Of a stretch of 7,635 bases of DNA, positions 1-5,253 are shown piece by piece. Below the pieces are notes generated by a model. That model saw only the letters and a list, made by a program, of their open reading frames with translations, did not search any database and was not told the origin of the DNA. The DNA is from an uncultured Lachnospiraceae bacterium (GTDB lineage: Bacteria; Bacillota_A; Clostridia; Lachnospirales; Lachnospiraceae), in the NCBI GenBank assembly GCA_902787595.1, contig CADAHD010000104.1, positions 1-7,635 on the forward strand. The letters run 5' to 3'. The position numbers and the translations under genes were made by a program. The stretch's first letter is position 1; each line of letters starts with the position of its first letter.

Positions 1-492
1 CAGAAAGAAAAGTTTAAGGATATCATCCGGGAGGTTTTGTCGGATGCAGTAAAGAACGGATACGACAAAAGATCGCTCCTTGCGGCTGTCAATCTTTTTG
101 AGTTCAAGTTCAGGGAGGCGGATTACGGCCGTTATCCGAAGGGACTTATGTACGGGCTTACCGCCCTTGATTCGTGGCTGTACGATGATTCACTTCCGTT
201 TGTACATATTGAAGCACTGGACACATATTCATTTTTAAGGCAGCAGATTGAGACCGACTATTTTGAAAATCTCGTGAAAGAGTATCTGCTTGACAATAAG
301 CACGCATCTACCGTAAGTCTGCTTCCGGTCAAAGGTCTTACAGCCAAAAAGGACAAGGAACTGTGGTGCGCACGTCACAGCCGCACCGCTACGCAAAGCG
401 CGAGGACATCGATTCAGATAGTTTCCTTATCGACAGCGGAAATCTGTAGAAAATTTGCCGCAATGCGGATTATTCAGGAGAAGTTTGCCTGA
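1..492 (+). pseudogene. M16C (PreP-type) metallopeptidase, internal fragment
   Basis: The frame is open from base 1, so the gene is cut by the window edge; the TTG at 37 is only an internal codon. Up to about base 360 the translation has features I recall from the C-terminal half of insulinase-family presequence-protease peptidases: READYGRYPKGLMYGL, LDSWLYDD, HIEALDTYSFL, and YLLDNKHAS followed by GLTAKKDKEL. These enzymes degrade peptides inside a closed two-half chamber. The zinc site (HxxEH) lies in the N-terminal half and is not in this window. After KDKEL the frame runs into unrelated, low-complexity-looking sequence and stops at 492, so several hundred C-terminal residues of the family are missing. 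The break near 360 looks like a recombination or assembly junction, not a simple frameshift, because no other frame continues the family. The family call is fairly sure; the taxon (Lachnospiraceae-like) is memory-based. Confidence 0.75.
366..449 (+). pseudogene. Possible 3' end of an unidentified gene
   Basis: In a frame different from the peptidase fragment, about 27 codons run to a TAG at 447-449 and end in the acidic tail REDIDSDSFLIDSGNL. A large hairpin starts ten bases after this stop and a plausible promoter for the next gene follows, which is what the real end of a gene would look like. I do not recognise the protein. The 5' part would lie beyond the junction near 360. This is a weak call resting on context and composition only. 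Confidence 0.3.
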
Positions 493-506
493 AACTTCGC
501 ATTGCG
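459..506 (+). terminator. Two-tier hairpin between gene fragments
   Basis: Outer arms CGCAATGCG (459-467) and CGCATTGCG (498-506) pair perfectly over 9 bp. Inside them GAAGTTT (480-486) pairs with AAACTTC (492-498) around a 5-base loop, the two stems sharing base 498. The structure follows the stop at 449 by ten bases. The sequence after it (CTTGTTGT) is only moderately T-rich, so it is either a weak terminator or an intergenic palindromic repeat. The pairing is certain; the function is inferred. Confidence 0.45.
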
Positions 507-606
507 CTTGTTGTAGGCTGGTTTTCATAGCGCATAGCCCTAAATCATCGGCGCAAACGTGTTCAATTATTCTGGTGATTAATCAACATCGACACAAAAA
601 CATATC

Positions 607-642
607 TTGTGGTAATATACCCGCATATTCACAGGTGAAGAT
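607..642 (+). promoter_or_regulatory. Likely promoter and RBS of the desulfurase fragment
   Basis: TGGTAATAT (610-618) fits an extended -10 element (TG, one base, TAATAT). No convincing -35 is visible at the right distance. AGGTG at 633-637 lies six bases before the ATG at 643 and acts as a ribosome binding site. Confidence 0.4.
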
Positions 643-951
643 ATGACGGACACTCTTACAGACAACATTAAAGAACGATATTTTGACTGGGCTGCGACTG
701 CCCTTGCTGATGAAGATATTTTACGCGATGCGCTTGAAAAGTCTCTTGCGAACGGGGCGAACCCGTCGAGTGTGCACGGTGCGGGGCTTAGTGCGCGCCA
801 TGCGTTCGAGAATGCACGCGCCCGCTGTGCGGCGGCTCTTGGTGTGAAACCGGAGAACGTCATTTTCACTTCCGGCGGCACAGAAAGCGATCAAATCCCG
901 ATACTCGCGCTGCTCCGGCGGCCGCAAAAAGGCAGATCAGGCGCTGGATAA
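643..951 (+). pseudogene. Cysteine desulfurase (NifS/IscS family), N-terminal fragment
   Basis: The translation carries the N-terminal hallmarks of the PLP-dependent cysteine desulfurases that mobilise sulfur from cysteine for Fe-S clusters and thiolation: YFDWAATA, then NPSSVHGAG, then FTSGGTESD, which belongs to the cofactor phosphate-binding region. Homology runs through LLRRPQKG, near base 933. Beyond that the frame runs out of the family and stops at 951. The family is usually about 380-400 residues long, so roughly three quarters are missing, including the PLP lysine and the active-site cysteine loop; the product cannot be active. Start ATG 643 has an RBS at 633-637. The sequence passes directly into a phage reverse transcriptase. 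The wording of the motifs reminds me of Treponema desulfurases, which would make it foreign to the flanking Clostridia-like DNA, but that is memory, not a search. Confidence 0.75.
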
Positions 952-1661
952 GAGATACCAGGAACGTCAAGTACTTCCTGAAGATGGATATCCGCCACTT
1001 CTTCGCAAGCATACAGCACGACAGGCTTAAGGCTTTCATATCGAAATATATACATGATACCCGGTTCCTTCATCTGCTGTTTGAGATCATCGACACGACG
1101 GACTGCGGTCTGCCGCTGGGATTTCATACTAGCCATTGGCTGGCCAACTGGTACCTGCAGCCGCTGGACCATTACATCAAACAGGAGCTGAAGGCGACCT
1201 ATTACGTGCGATACATGGATGATATGGTCATCTTTGACAGTAATAAGCGTAACCTTCATGAGATGCGCAGGAGCATAGCAGACTACCTTGACAGCATCGG
1301 TCTTGAGTTAAAAGGAAATTGGCAGGTGTGTCGATTTCACAAGACTGACAAATATGGGGACCATTACCGCTTTCTGGACTTCATGGGGTTTCGTTTCTAC
1401 CGGAACAGAACAACCTTGAGAAAGAGTATCATGCTCAGGATGTGTCGCCGGGCCAGACACTTCCATAAGAATCCGGGTATCTATTCATGCCGGAAGATGC
1501 TGTCGGCACTCGGATGGCTGAAACAGACGGATACCTACGACATGTATCTGGCCAGGATCAAGCCGTACATCAATTTCCAAAGCATCAAAAGAAAAGTAAG
1601 CAGATACGATAAGCGTATCGGAAAGGAGCAGCAATGTGGTATAGAACTGAAGGCGGGGTGA
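927..1661 (+). CDS. Phage reverse transcriptase (DGR-like), N-terminally truncated
   Basis: RNA-directed DNA polymerase. The first methionine is at 984, but the same frame is homologous from about 927 (QIRRWIRDTRNVKYFLK), so the visible ATG is not the native start. Counting from 984: motif A KMDIRHFF with catalytic Asp2; motif B GLPLGFHTSH at 42-51; motif C YMDD at 77-80; motif D about 106-118 (GLELK...VCRF); motif E FMGFRFY at 133-139; and a basic thumb region up to residue 225. The palm and catalytic aspartates are intact, but the N-terminal fingers region (about 80-120 residues in the family) is gone. The family occurs between tail genes and lysis genes in Clostridia phages, as here, and is closest in my reading to the reverse transcriptases of diversity-generating retroelements. 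Those usually have GxxxSQ in motif B, whereas this one has SH. No template repeat, variable repeat or avd-like accessory gene is seen in the window. The 3' end overlaps the next gene by 28 bases. Likely inactive as it stands. Confidence 0.82.
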   Translation, partial: KRQIRRWIRDTRNVKYFLKMDIRHFFASIQHDRLKAFISKYIHDTRFLHLLFEIIDTTDCGLPLGFHTSHWLANWYLQPLDHYIKQELKATYYVRYMDDMVIFDSNKRNLHEMRRSIADYLDSIGLELKGNWQVCRFHKTDKYGDHYRFLDFMGFRFYRNRTTLRKSIMLRMCRRARHFHKNPGIYSCRKMLSALGWLKQTDTYDMYLARIKPYINFQSIKRKVSRYDKRIGKEQQCGIELKAG

Positions 1662-1873
1662 GACCCCAGGAAGTAGACGAGACCATCTCAAAGGAGTTCG
1701 TTTTTCTCCGCAAGAACATTGAAGAGGAGCAGAGAGATGTGGAAGGCGAGACCGTTACGGTCTACGTCTATGACGAGATGAAAGTCCCGAAGGACGTGTT
1801 TCCGCTGTTTGAAAAACAGCAGGCAGACATTGACTTCATATCAGCAATGACGGGGGTGGACTTAGATGAGTGA
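1634..1873 (+). CDS. Small phage tail-region protein, unknown function
   Basis: This is a 79-residue acidic protein. Start ATG 1634 lies inside the end of the reverse transcriptase gene and has the RBS AAGGAG at 1623-1628. It has no membrane segment or cysteine motif. It begins WYRTEGGVRP and has an alternating acidic/hydrophobic body (RKNIEEEQRDVEGETVTVYV). I recall proteins of this style between tail genes and xkdX in Clostridia phages, but they have no defined role. It overlaps the following xkdX-like gene by 8 bases, indicating translational coupling. Confidence 0.75.
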   Translation: MWYRTEGGVRPQEVDETISKEFVFLRKNIEEEQRDVEGETVTVYVYDEMKVPKDVFPLFEKQQADIDFISAMTGVDLDE

Positions 1874-2015
1874 ACACAGTAAAAACTTCAACAAAGTAAA
1901 AAAATACTATGATGACGGCCTGTGGAGCAAGGCGAAAGTCAGGGCGGTAGTCGGGAAGTGGATAACCGCCGAAGAGTATGAGGAGATAACCGGTGAGCCG
2001 TACGAGCAGGATTAA
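1866..2015 (+). CDS. xkdX: XkdX family phage protein
   Basis: A 49-residue protein whose core FNKVKKYYDDGLW, followed by VGKWITAEEYEEITGE, matches the XkdX family named after the Bacillus PBSX prophage: a KYY-x2-GLW opening, then a W-I-T-x-E-E-Y pattern. These small proteins sit just after tail-fibre genes and before lysis genes in many Firmicutes phages; their biochemical role is not established. ATG 1866 overlaps the end of the upstream gene by 8 bases, and the downstream gene starts inside this one. Length and context are normal for the family. Confidence 0.88.
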   Translation: MSEHSKNFNKVKKYYDDGLWSKAKVRAVVGKWITAEEYEEITGEPYEQD

Positions 2016-2193
2016 CGAACTGCTTGACGCCTTCGGGGATCAGAGTGAGATCATCCGGAAACAGAGCGACATAATCGACAAGCTCTTCACGCTGCTATCC
2101 ATGCATTTAAGCAGTGAGGAGCTTGCGGATCTGGATGAAGAGATCAAAGAAGTGAAGGCATCATCGGAAGGAGGACAGCATGGACATATCTGA
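1993..2193 (+). CDS. Small coiled-coil phage protein
   Basis: A 66-residue protein starting at GTG 1993 inside xkdX, with GAGGAG upstream (about 1979-1984). The stretch from about residue 6 to 52 (ELLDAFGDQSEIIRKQSDII, then the leucine-rich LFTLLSMHL) has heptad spacing and should form a helix or coiled coil. The C-terminal end is charged. It overlaps the next gene by 14 bases. I do not recognise a family. Position between xkdX and the membrane-anchored lysis-region protein suggests late expression only. Confidence 0.68.
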   Translation: MSRTSRINELLDAFGDQSEIIRKQSDIIDKLFTLLSMHLSSEELADLDEEIKEVKASSEGGQHGHI

Positions 2194-2623
2194 AATAGTT
2201 AAGTACGCCCTTCTGGGAGTGGCGGGACTGGCCACTGTTGTGGAGGTGACGCCCATCAAGATCAGTCCGTGGAGTGCGCTGGCTAAACTGATAGGCAAGA
2301 AACTCAACGCGGACATCACAGAGAAGCTGGAAGAGCAGAGCAAGACGGTAGAGAAAATCAAGGACAAGACCGACGCCCTGGAAGGCCAGCTCGAACAGAA
2401 GGACGCGGAGGATGCCAGGAATCATATCCTGCGCTTTGGTGACGAGGTGAAGAACCACGTGCGTCACTCAGAGGAGTACTTCAACCAGATCCTGGCAGAC
2501 ATCACCAAGTATGAACATTACTGTCAGGCGCATCCGGAGTTTCAGAACGCCCGAACGGTAGCGACTAAGAATATCATTTTGAAGGTGTATCAGAAATGCG
2601 TAGAAGAAAACGACTTCCTGTAA
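2180..2623 (+). CDS. Membrane-anchored lysis-region protein
   Basis: A 147-residue protein with a strong RBS (GGAAGGAGG, 2166-2174) six bases before ATG 2180. Residues 5-25 (EIVKYALLGVAGLATVVEV) form one short hydrophobic segment. It is followed by the conserved-looking TPIKISPWSALAKLIGK, a coiled coil at about 45-80 rich in E, K and Q, and the C-terminal block ILRFGDEVKNHVRHSEEYF...VYQKCVEENDFL. I recall this arrangement as a common unnamed protein in the lysis cassette of Firmicutes phages. Its role is undefined; a single helix followed by a long soluble tail could fit a holin partner or pinholin regulator. It ends 28 bases into the next mini-gene. Confidence 0.75.
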   Translation: MDISEIVKYALLGVAGLATVVEVTPIKISPWSALAKLIGKKLNADITEKLEEQSKTVEKIKDKTDALEGQLEQKDAEDARNHILRFGDEVKNHVRHSEEYFNQILADITKYEHYCQAHPEFQNARTVATKNIILKVYQKCVEENDFL

Positions 2624-2706
2624 TTATCTTAATAATGCTAATAGTAATTACATTCGGGTTGTTTCTGTGGTTTGAAAAGGAATGCCGGGAGGTGTATCTA
2701 TCGTGA
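2596..2706 (+). CDS. Single-helix mini-protein (36 aa)
   Basis: ATG 2596 opens a 36-residue frame: a very basic start (MRRRKRLP), an unbroken hydrophobic helix of about 20 residues (VIILIMLIVITFGLFLWF), then a short charged tail ending in YLS. The positive end followed by one membrane span predicts N-in topology. The start lies inside the upstream gene, and the stop TGA (2704-2706) overlaps the GTG of the next gene as GTGA, the pattern of coupled translation. No strong RBS is seen, so translation probably depends on coupling. Function unknown; lysis accessory is an inference from position. Confidence 0.6.
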   Translation: MRRRKRLPVIILIMLIVITFGLFLWFEKECREVYLS

Positions 2707-2957
2707 AAAAGAAAGAGTTCAGCAAAGTTATCATAACAGCCATAAGCATAGCTACCGCACTGGTGGTCATTGCTTCCTTTGCATTGATGTTCTACACCGG
2801 CGACCTGTCGGCACTCCCGGTCATTATCACGGGATGCTTCACGGAGCTGGCATCAGCGACGGGCTTCTATTATTGGAAGGCTAAAAACGAGAATATGATC
2901 AAGCTGGGGCTGCTGACCCCGGCAGATCTGGACGAAGGGAAGGAGGCAAAGGGATGA
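2703..2957 (+). CDS. Two-helix membrane protein, putative holin
   Basis: I chose GTG 2703 over the in-frame ATG 2682 because it makes a GTGA overlap with the upstream stop and has CGGGAGG at 2685-2691 in front of it. The 84-residue product has a basic start (MKKKEF) and membrane spans at about 9-30 and 37-56. A hydrophilic tail with YYWKAKNEN at 57-65 follows. Two spans with a short turn and a charged C terminus are typical of small holins, which open the cytoplasmic membrane for the endolysin. It lies directly before the endolysin, sharing ATGA. The LLH-type holin downstream makes it uncertain which of the two is the pore former. Confidence 0.7.
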   Translation: MKKKEFSKVIITAISIATALVVIASFALMFYTGDLSALPVIITGCFTELASATGFYYWKAKNENMIKLGLLTPADLDEGKEAKG

Positions 2958-4213
2958 GTGTATTCAGCTCCATATGCGATGATATCGTAGATTTTGGGAC
3001 AAAGAACAGCAACCCCAGGAAAGATCCGGTGACGAAGATAACCCCGCACCACATGGCAATGGTATGCGATGCGGTATCATGCGCCAAAGCACATCTGAAA
3101 GGCAGCGGAGCATCAGCCAATTATTACATCGGTAATGACGGAAAGATATGCGGCGGCGTGTCAGAGGACAGGCGCGCATGGACTTCCGGAACAGGAAACG
3201 TCAAAGGCAGCAATGACCATATGGCAATCACTATCGAAGTGAGCAACAGCAAAGCCGTCAATTCATGGCCGATATCCGATGCGGCATACAAGAGCCTTGT
3301 TGCCCTTTGCGCAGATATCTGCAAGCGGTATGATATTGTACCACATTTCACCGGCGATGCATCCGGTACCGTCACGGCGCACTACATGTTCCAGGCTACA
3401 GCGTGCCCAGGGCCGACGCTTAAACAGATCATCAAAAGCGGACAGTTTGAGAAGGATGTCGTAGCTGCTATGGGAAAGCCTGCACCCGAACCGTCACCGG
3501 TGACAAGTGACGAAGAGATCATCTGGAACTATCTGCTGAAGAAGATCGGCAACCCTTACGGAGTGGCGGGCCTGATGGGAAACCTCTACGCCGAGAGTGG
3601 TCTGCGTTCCAATAATCTGCAGAATACCTTTGAGAAAAGGCTGGGCATGACTGATGCGGAGTACACGGCAGCAGTTGACAGCGGAGCATACAGCAAGGAA
3701 AGCTTTACCAAAGACAAAGCGGGGTATGGTCTGGCACAGTGGACCTTCTGGAGCAGAAAAGATAATCTTTATAATTCTAAAGGCAGCAAGAGCATAGCAA
3801 ATCTTGGTATGCAGCTGGACTTCCTTTGGTGGGAACTGTCTACCGGATACAAAGGCACGCTGCAGGCGCTGCAGAAGGCTACAAGCGTATACAATGCCAG
3901 CACAGCTGTGCTCACACAGTTTGAGCGCCCCGCCGATCAGAGCGAAGCCGTCAAGCAGAAGAGGGCCAGCTATGGGCAGGTGTACTTTGACAAGTATGCC
4001 GGAGCGACGCCTTCACCGGTTCCTTCTGTGCCCTATGTAGTCAGGATCACGGCTGACGTTCTGAACGTAAGAAAGGGACCCGGGGAGCAATACCCTGTGG
4101 TCAGGACTGTTTCAAAGGGCGAAGCGTTCACCATCGTGGAAGTGTCGGGTGACTGGGGCAGACTTAAGAGCGGAGCGGGATGGATATGCTTGCAGTATAC
4201 AGAACCGGTGTGA
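2954..4213 (+). CDS. Endolysin: amidase + tail-lysozyme-type domain + SH3
   Basis: A 419-residue cell-wall hydrolase. Residues about 25-160 are an N-acetylmuramoyl-L-alanine amidase (Amidase_2/PGRP type): ITPHHMAM gives the first zinc histidine (H32 or H33), and HYMFQATACPG gives H143 and C151. After a Pro-rich linker (175-184), residues about 186-345 resemble the phage tail-tip lysozyme family (IWNYLLKKIGNPYGVAGLMG, then NLYAESGL with candidate acid E214, then GYGLAQWT). A second Pro-rich linker (351-360) leads to a bacterial SH3 domain at 361-419 (LNVRKGPGEQYPVV, GDWGRLKSGAGWI), probably a wall-binding module. There is no signal peptide, so export depends on a holin. Two catalytic domains imply it cuts both the peptide stem and the glycan strand. 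The start ATG overlaps the upstream stop as ATGA. Confidence 0.93.
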   Translation: MSVFSSICDDIVDFGTKNSNPRKDPVTKITPHHMAMVCDAVSCAKAHLKGSGASANYYIGNDGKICGGVSEDRRAWTSGTGNVKGSNDHMAITIEVSNSKAVNSWPISDAAYKSLVALCADICKRYDIVPHFTGDASGTVTAHYMFQATACPGPTLKQIIKSGQFEKDVVAAMGKPAPEPSPVTSDEEIIWNYLLKKIGNPYGVAGLMGNLYAESGLRSNNLQNTFEKRLGMTDAEYTAAVDSGAYSKESFTKDKAGYGLAQWTFWSRKDNLYNSKGSKSIANLGMQLDFLWWELSTGYKGTLQALQKATSVYNASTAVLTQFERPADQSEAVKQKRASYGQVYFDKYAGATPSPVPSVPYVVRITADVLNVRKGPGEQYPVVRTVSKGEAFTIVEVSGDWGRLKSGAGWICLQYTEPV

Positions 4214-4284
4214 AAGTATTTATTGGCATAGTGGCAGTCATTATCATCTTCCTGGCATTGACCAGCGGTGATGACGACCACTAG
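4180..4284 (+). CDS. Single-helix mini-protein (34 or 24 aa)
   Basis: In another frame, overlapping the end of the endolysin gene, ATG 4180 (GGAG five bases upstream) opens a 34-residue frame. GTG 4210 in the same frame forms a GTGA overlap with the endolysin stop and would give 24 residues. Either way the product is one hydrophobic helix (VKVFIGIVAVIIIFLALTSG) with an acidic tail GDDDH. The start cannot be decided from sequence. Like the mini-proteins at 2596 and 4717 it lies in the lysis operon. Function unknown. Confidence 0.5.
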   Translation: MDMLAVYRTGVKVFIGIVAVIIIFLALTSGDDDH

Positions 4285-4327
4285 AAGCGCATAGAGCATA
4301 TCAGAGCATAATATTGGAGGTATATGT

Positions 4328-4720
4328 ATGCAATACAAGGAACTTTTGTACACATTGACACTGACGGTGCTGACAGTCGTAGGCCTGCCGCTCGTAGCGC
4401 ATCTGGTAGTCACGGTCTCCGCTTTTCTGAGAGCGAAGGCGTCCGAGATCAGGAGCCAGCATGTCAGAGAACTGGTAGAGCAGGCCATCAGCATGGTAGA
4501 ACAGGCAGTGCTCTATGTCATGCAGACATACGTGGACAGCCTGAAACGCGCCGGAAAGTTTGACAAAGAAGCACAGTTCGATGCGCTGACAAAGGCTAAG
4601 GAGAAAGCCCACGCGCTTATCAGTACGGAAATGGTTGAGGCCATAGAGAGTAATTATGGAAAGTTTGACACCTGGCTTGATACCCGCATAGAGCAAACAG
4701 TAAGGGAGACCAAGCAATGA
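4328..4720 (+). CDS. Phage holin, LLH family
   Basis: A 130-residue protein with one N-terminal membrane span at about 8-32 (TLTVLTVVGLPLVAHLVVTV) and a long amphipathic, charged C-terminal region. That region carries the pattern I associate with LLH-type holins: RAKASEIRSQHVRELVEQAI, followed by a KFDKEAQFDALTKAKEKA block. Holins of this class permeabilise the cytoplasmic membrane late in infection. RBS GGAGG at 4316-4320 is spaced seven bases from ATG 4328, which decides this start over ATG 4324 in another frame. A 43-base gap, the only one in the operon, precedes it. It shares ATGA with the next mini-gene. Confidence 0.82.
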   Translation: MQYKELLYTLTLTVLTVVGLPLVAHLVVTVSAFLRAKASEIRSQHVRELVEQAISMVEQAVLYVMQTYVDSLKRAGKFDKEAQFDALTKAKEKAHALISTEMVEAIESNYGKFDTWLDTRIEQTVRETKQ

Positions 4721-4824
4721 TTGAGAAACTGCAAGGCGGGCTTTTCATACTTCTGTGGCTCCTGTTCTGCGCGATCATATTAACGGTAGCTCTGCTGCTT
4801 ATCATCCGGGCGGATAACGAATAG
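4717..4824 (+). CDS. Single-helix mini-protein (35 aa)
   Basis: ATG 4717 overlaps the holin stop as ATGA and opens a 35-residue frame ending at TAG 4822-4824. The product is almost entirely one membrane span (LFILLWLLFCAIILTVALLL) with a short amphipathic start (MIEKLQGG) and the charged end RADNE. It is the last gene of the late operon; the terminator begins 26 bases later. It could be a holin modulator, but there is no homology I can name. Confidence 0.62.
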   Translation: MIEKLQGGLFILLWLLFCAIILTVALLLIIRADNE

Positions 4825-4850
4825 AGCTTCTGGCATGTGTTTTTCTCCTT

Positions 4851-4890
4851 AAAACCCTGACTCCAACAACGGAGCCGGGGTTTATTTTTA
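4851..4890 (+). terminator. Intrinsic terminator of the late/lysis operon
   Basis: AAACCC (4852-4857) pairs with GGGTTT (4878-4883), extended inward by CTCC (4861-4864) with GGAG (4871-4874) around an AACAAC loop, and followed by TATTTTTAT. This is a strong rho-independent terminator closing the plus-strand operon before the attachment region. Confidence 0.85.
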
Positions 4891-4924
4891 TGCCCAAATA
4901 TGCTACTATATCATGCATGAGAAA

Positions 4925-5010
4925 CGTGTGGGCGTGTGGAATAAAAAGGGATGAAAAACAGGCTGTTTTGTGTGGAATTTCGTGTGGAAAATCATTCCAC
5001 ACGAGTGGAA
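4925..5010 (+). repeat. Left cluster of GTGTGGAA repeats, likely integrase arm sites
   Basis: Copies: CGTGTGGGC (degenerate, 4925), CGTGTGGAA (4933-4941), TGTGTGGAA (4969-4977), CGTGTGGAA (4981-4989), an inverted TTCCACACG (4995-5003), and a degenerate GAGTGGAAAA (from 5003). The copies at 4981 and 4995 form a perfect 9-bp inverted repeat with a 5-base loop. Position next to the att core and integrase suggests arm-type binding sites for the integrase N-terminal domain; this is inferred by analogy with other tyrosine-integrase phages. Confidence 0.65.
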
Positions 5011-5082
5011 AAAGTCACACATACAGAGAAAATCATACACGGGCCGAAAATCGAAAAAGCCAGCAAACACAGCATTTAGAAA

Positions 5083-5110
5083 CAAAAATCCCGACCTGTA
5101 AAGATCGGGG
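5083..5110 (-). terminator. Terminator behind the tRNA-like att core
   Basis: Read on the minus strand, CCCGATC and GGTCGGG pair around a short loop and are followed by ATTTTTGTTT. It directly follows the tRNA 3'-end-like sequence in the same orientation, as a host tRNA terminator would, and would also stop transcripts coming from the integrase gene. Confidence 0.7.
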
Positions 5111-5116
5111 AAATAC

Positions 5117-5138
5117 TGCCGGCAGCGGGACTTGAACA
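5117..5138 (-). other. Putative attP core (tRNA 3'-end identity)
   Basis: The minus strand reads GTTCAAGTCCCGCTGCCGGC plus A: a T-loop (TTCAAGT), the 3' half of a T-stem (CCCGC), seven acceptor-like bases (TGCCGGC) and a discriminator A. The 5' half of the T-stem does not pair and no other tRNA body is present upstream, so this is only the 3' end of a tRNA. That is what tRNA-targeting phages keep in attP to restore the gene after integration. No CCA is encoded. A leucine tRNA is my best guess for the target, with low certainty. It lies 116 bases from the integrase stop, between two groups of repeats. Confidence 0.68.
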
Positions 5139-5184
5139 CAGACGCGCACCCCACAAGCCTATATATAACAGGCTTTCCGCAAAA

Positions 5185-5206
5185 TTCGTGTGGAAAATGT
5201 GTGGAA
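5185..5206 (+). repeat. Right cluster of GTGTGGAA repeats, likely integrase arm sites
   Basis: CGTGTGGAA (5187-5195) and TGTGTGGAA (5198-5206) repeat the motif of the left cluster. The 14-mer TTCGTGTGGAAAAT at 5185-5198 is an exact direct copy of 4979-4992. With the left cluster it brackets the tRNA-like core. Confidence 0.65.
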
Positions 5207-5229
5207 CGCAAAGACGCGGTTTTGTCCCG

Positions 5230-5253
5230 CAAAAATCCCGCACGCGGTCCACA
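5230..5253 (-). terminator. Weak candidate terminator after the integrase gene
   Basis: Downstream of the integrase stop on the minus strand, CCGC-GT-GCGG is followed by GATTTTTGC. The stem is very short and the loop tight, so it may not act alone; the stronger hairpin at 5083-5110 lies further on. Confidence 0.3.

Noticed and set aside
927..1661. Group II intron or retron reverse transcriptase
   Set aside because: Motif B lacks the intron-type GTPQGG and the retron signatures; no intron ribozyme or maturase domain follows, and the neighbours are phage late genes.
4033..4717. Long minus-strand frames opposite the endolysin and holin
   Set aside because: They have no RBS and run antisense to genes with clear domains, in the opposite direction to the late operon.
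5117..5190. A complete tRNA gene on the minus strand
   Set aside because: Only the T-loop, 3' T-stem and acceptor-like end are present. The 5' half of the T-stem does not pair, and no anticodon or D arm is seen upstream.
4925..5206. CRISPR array or iteron-type replication origin
   Set aside because: Repeats are 8-9 bases, irregularly spaced and in both orientations, with an att core between them and an integrase next door; no replication gene is nearby.
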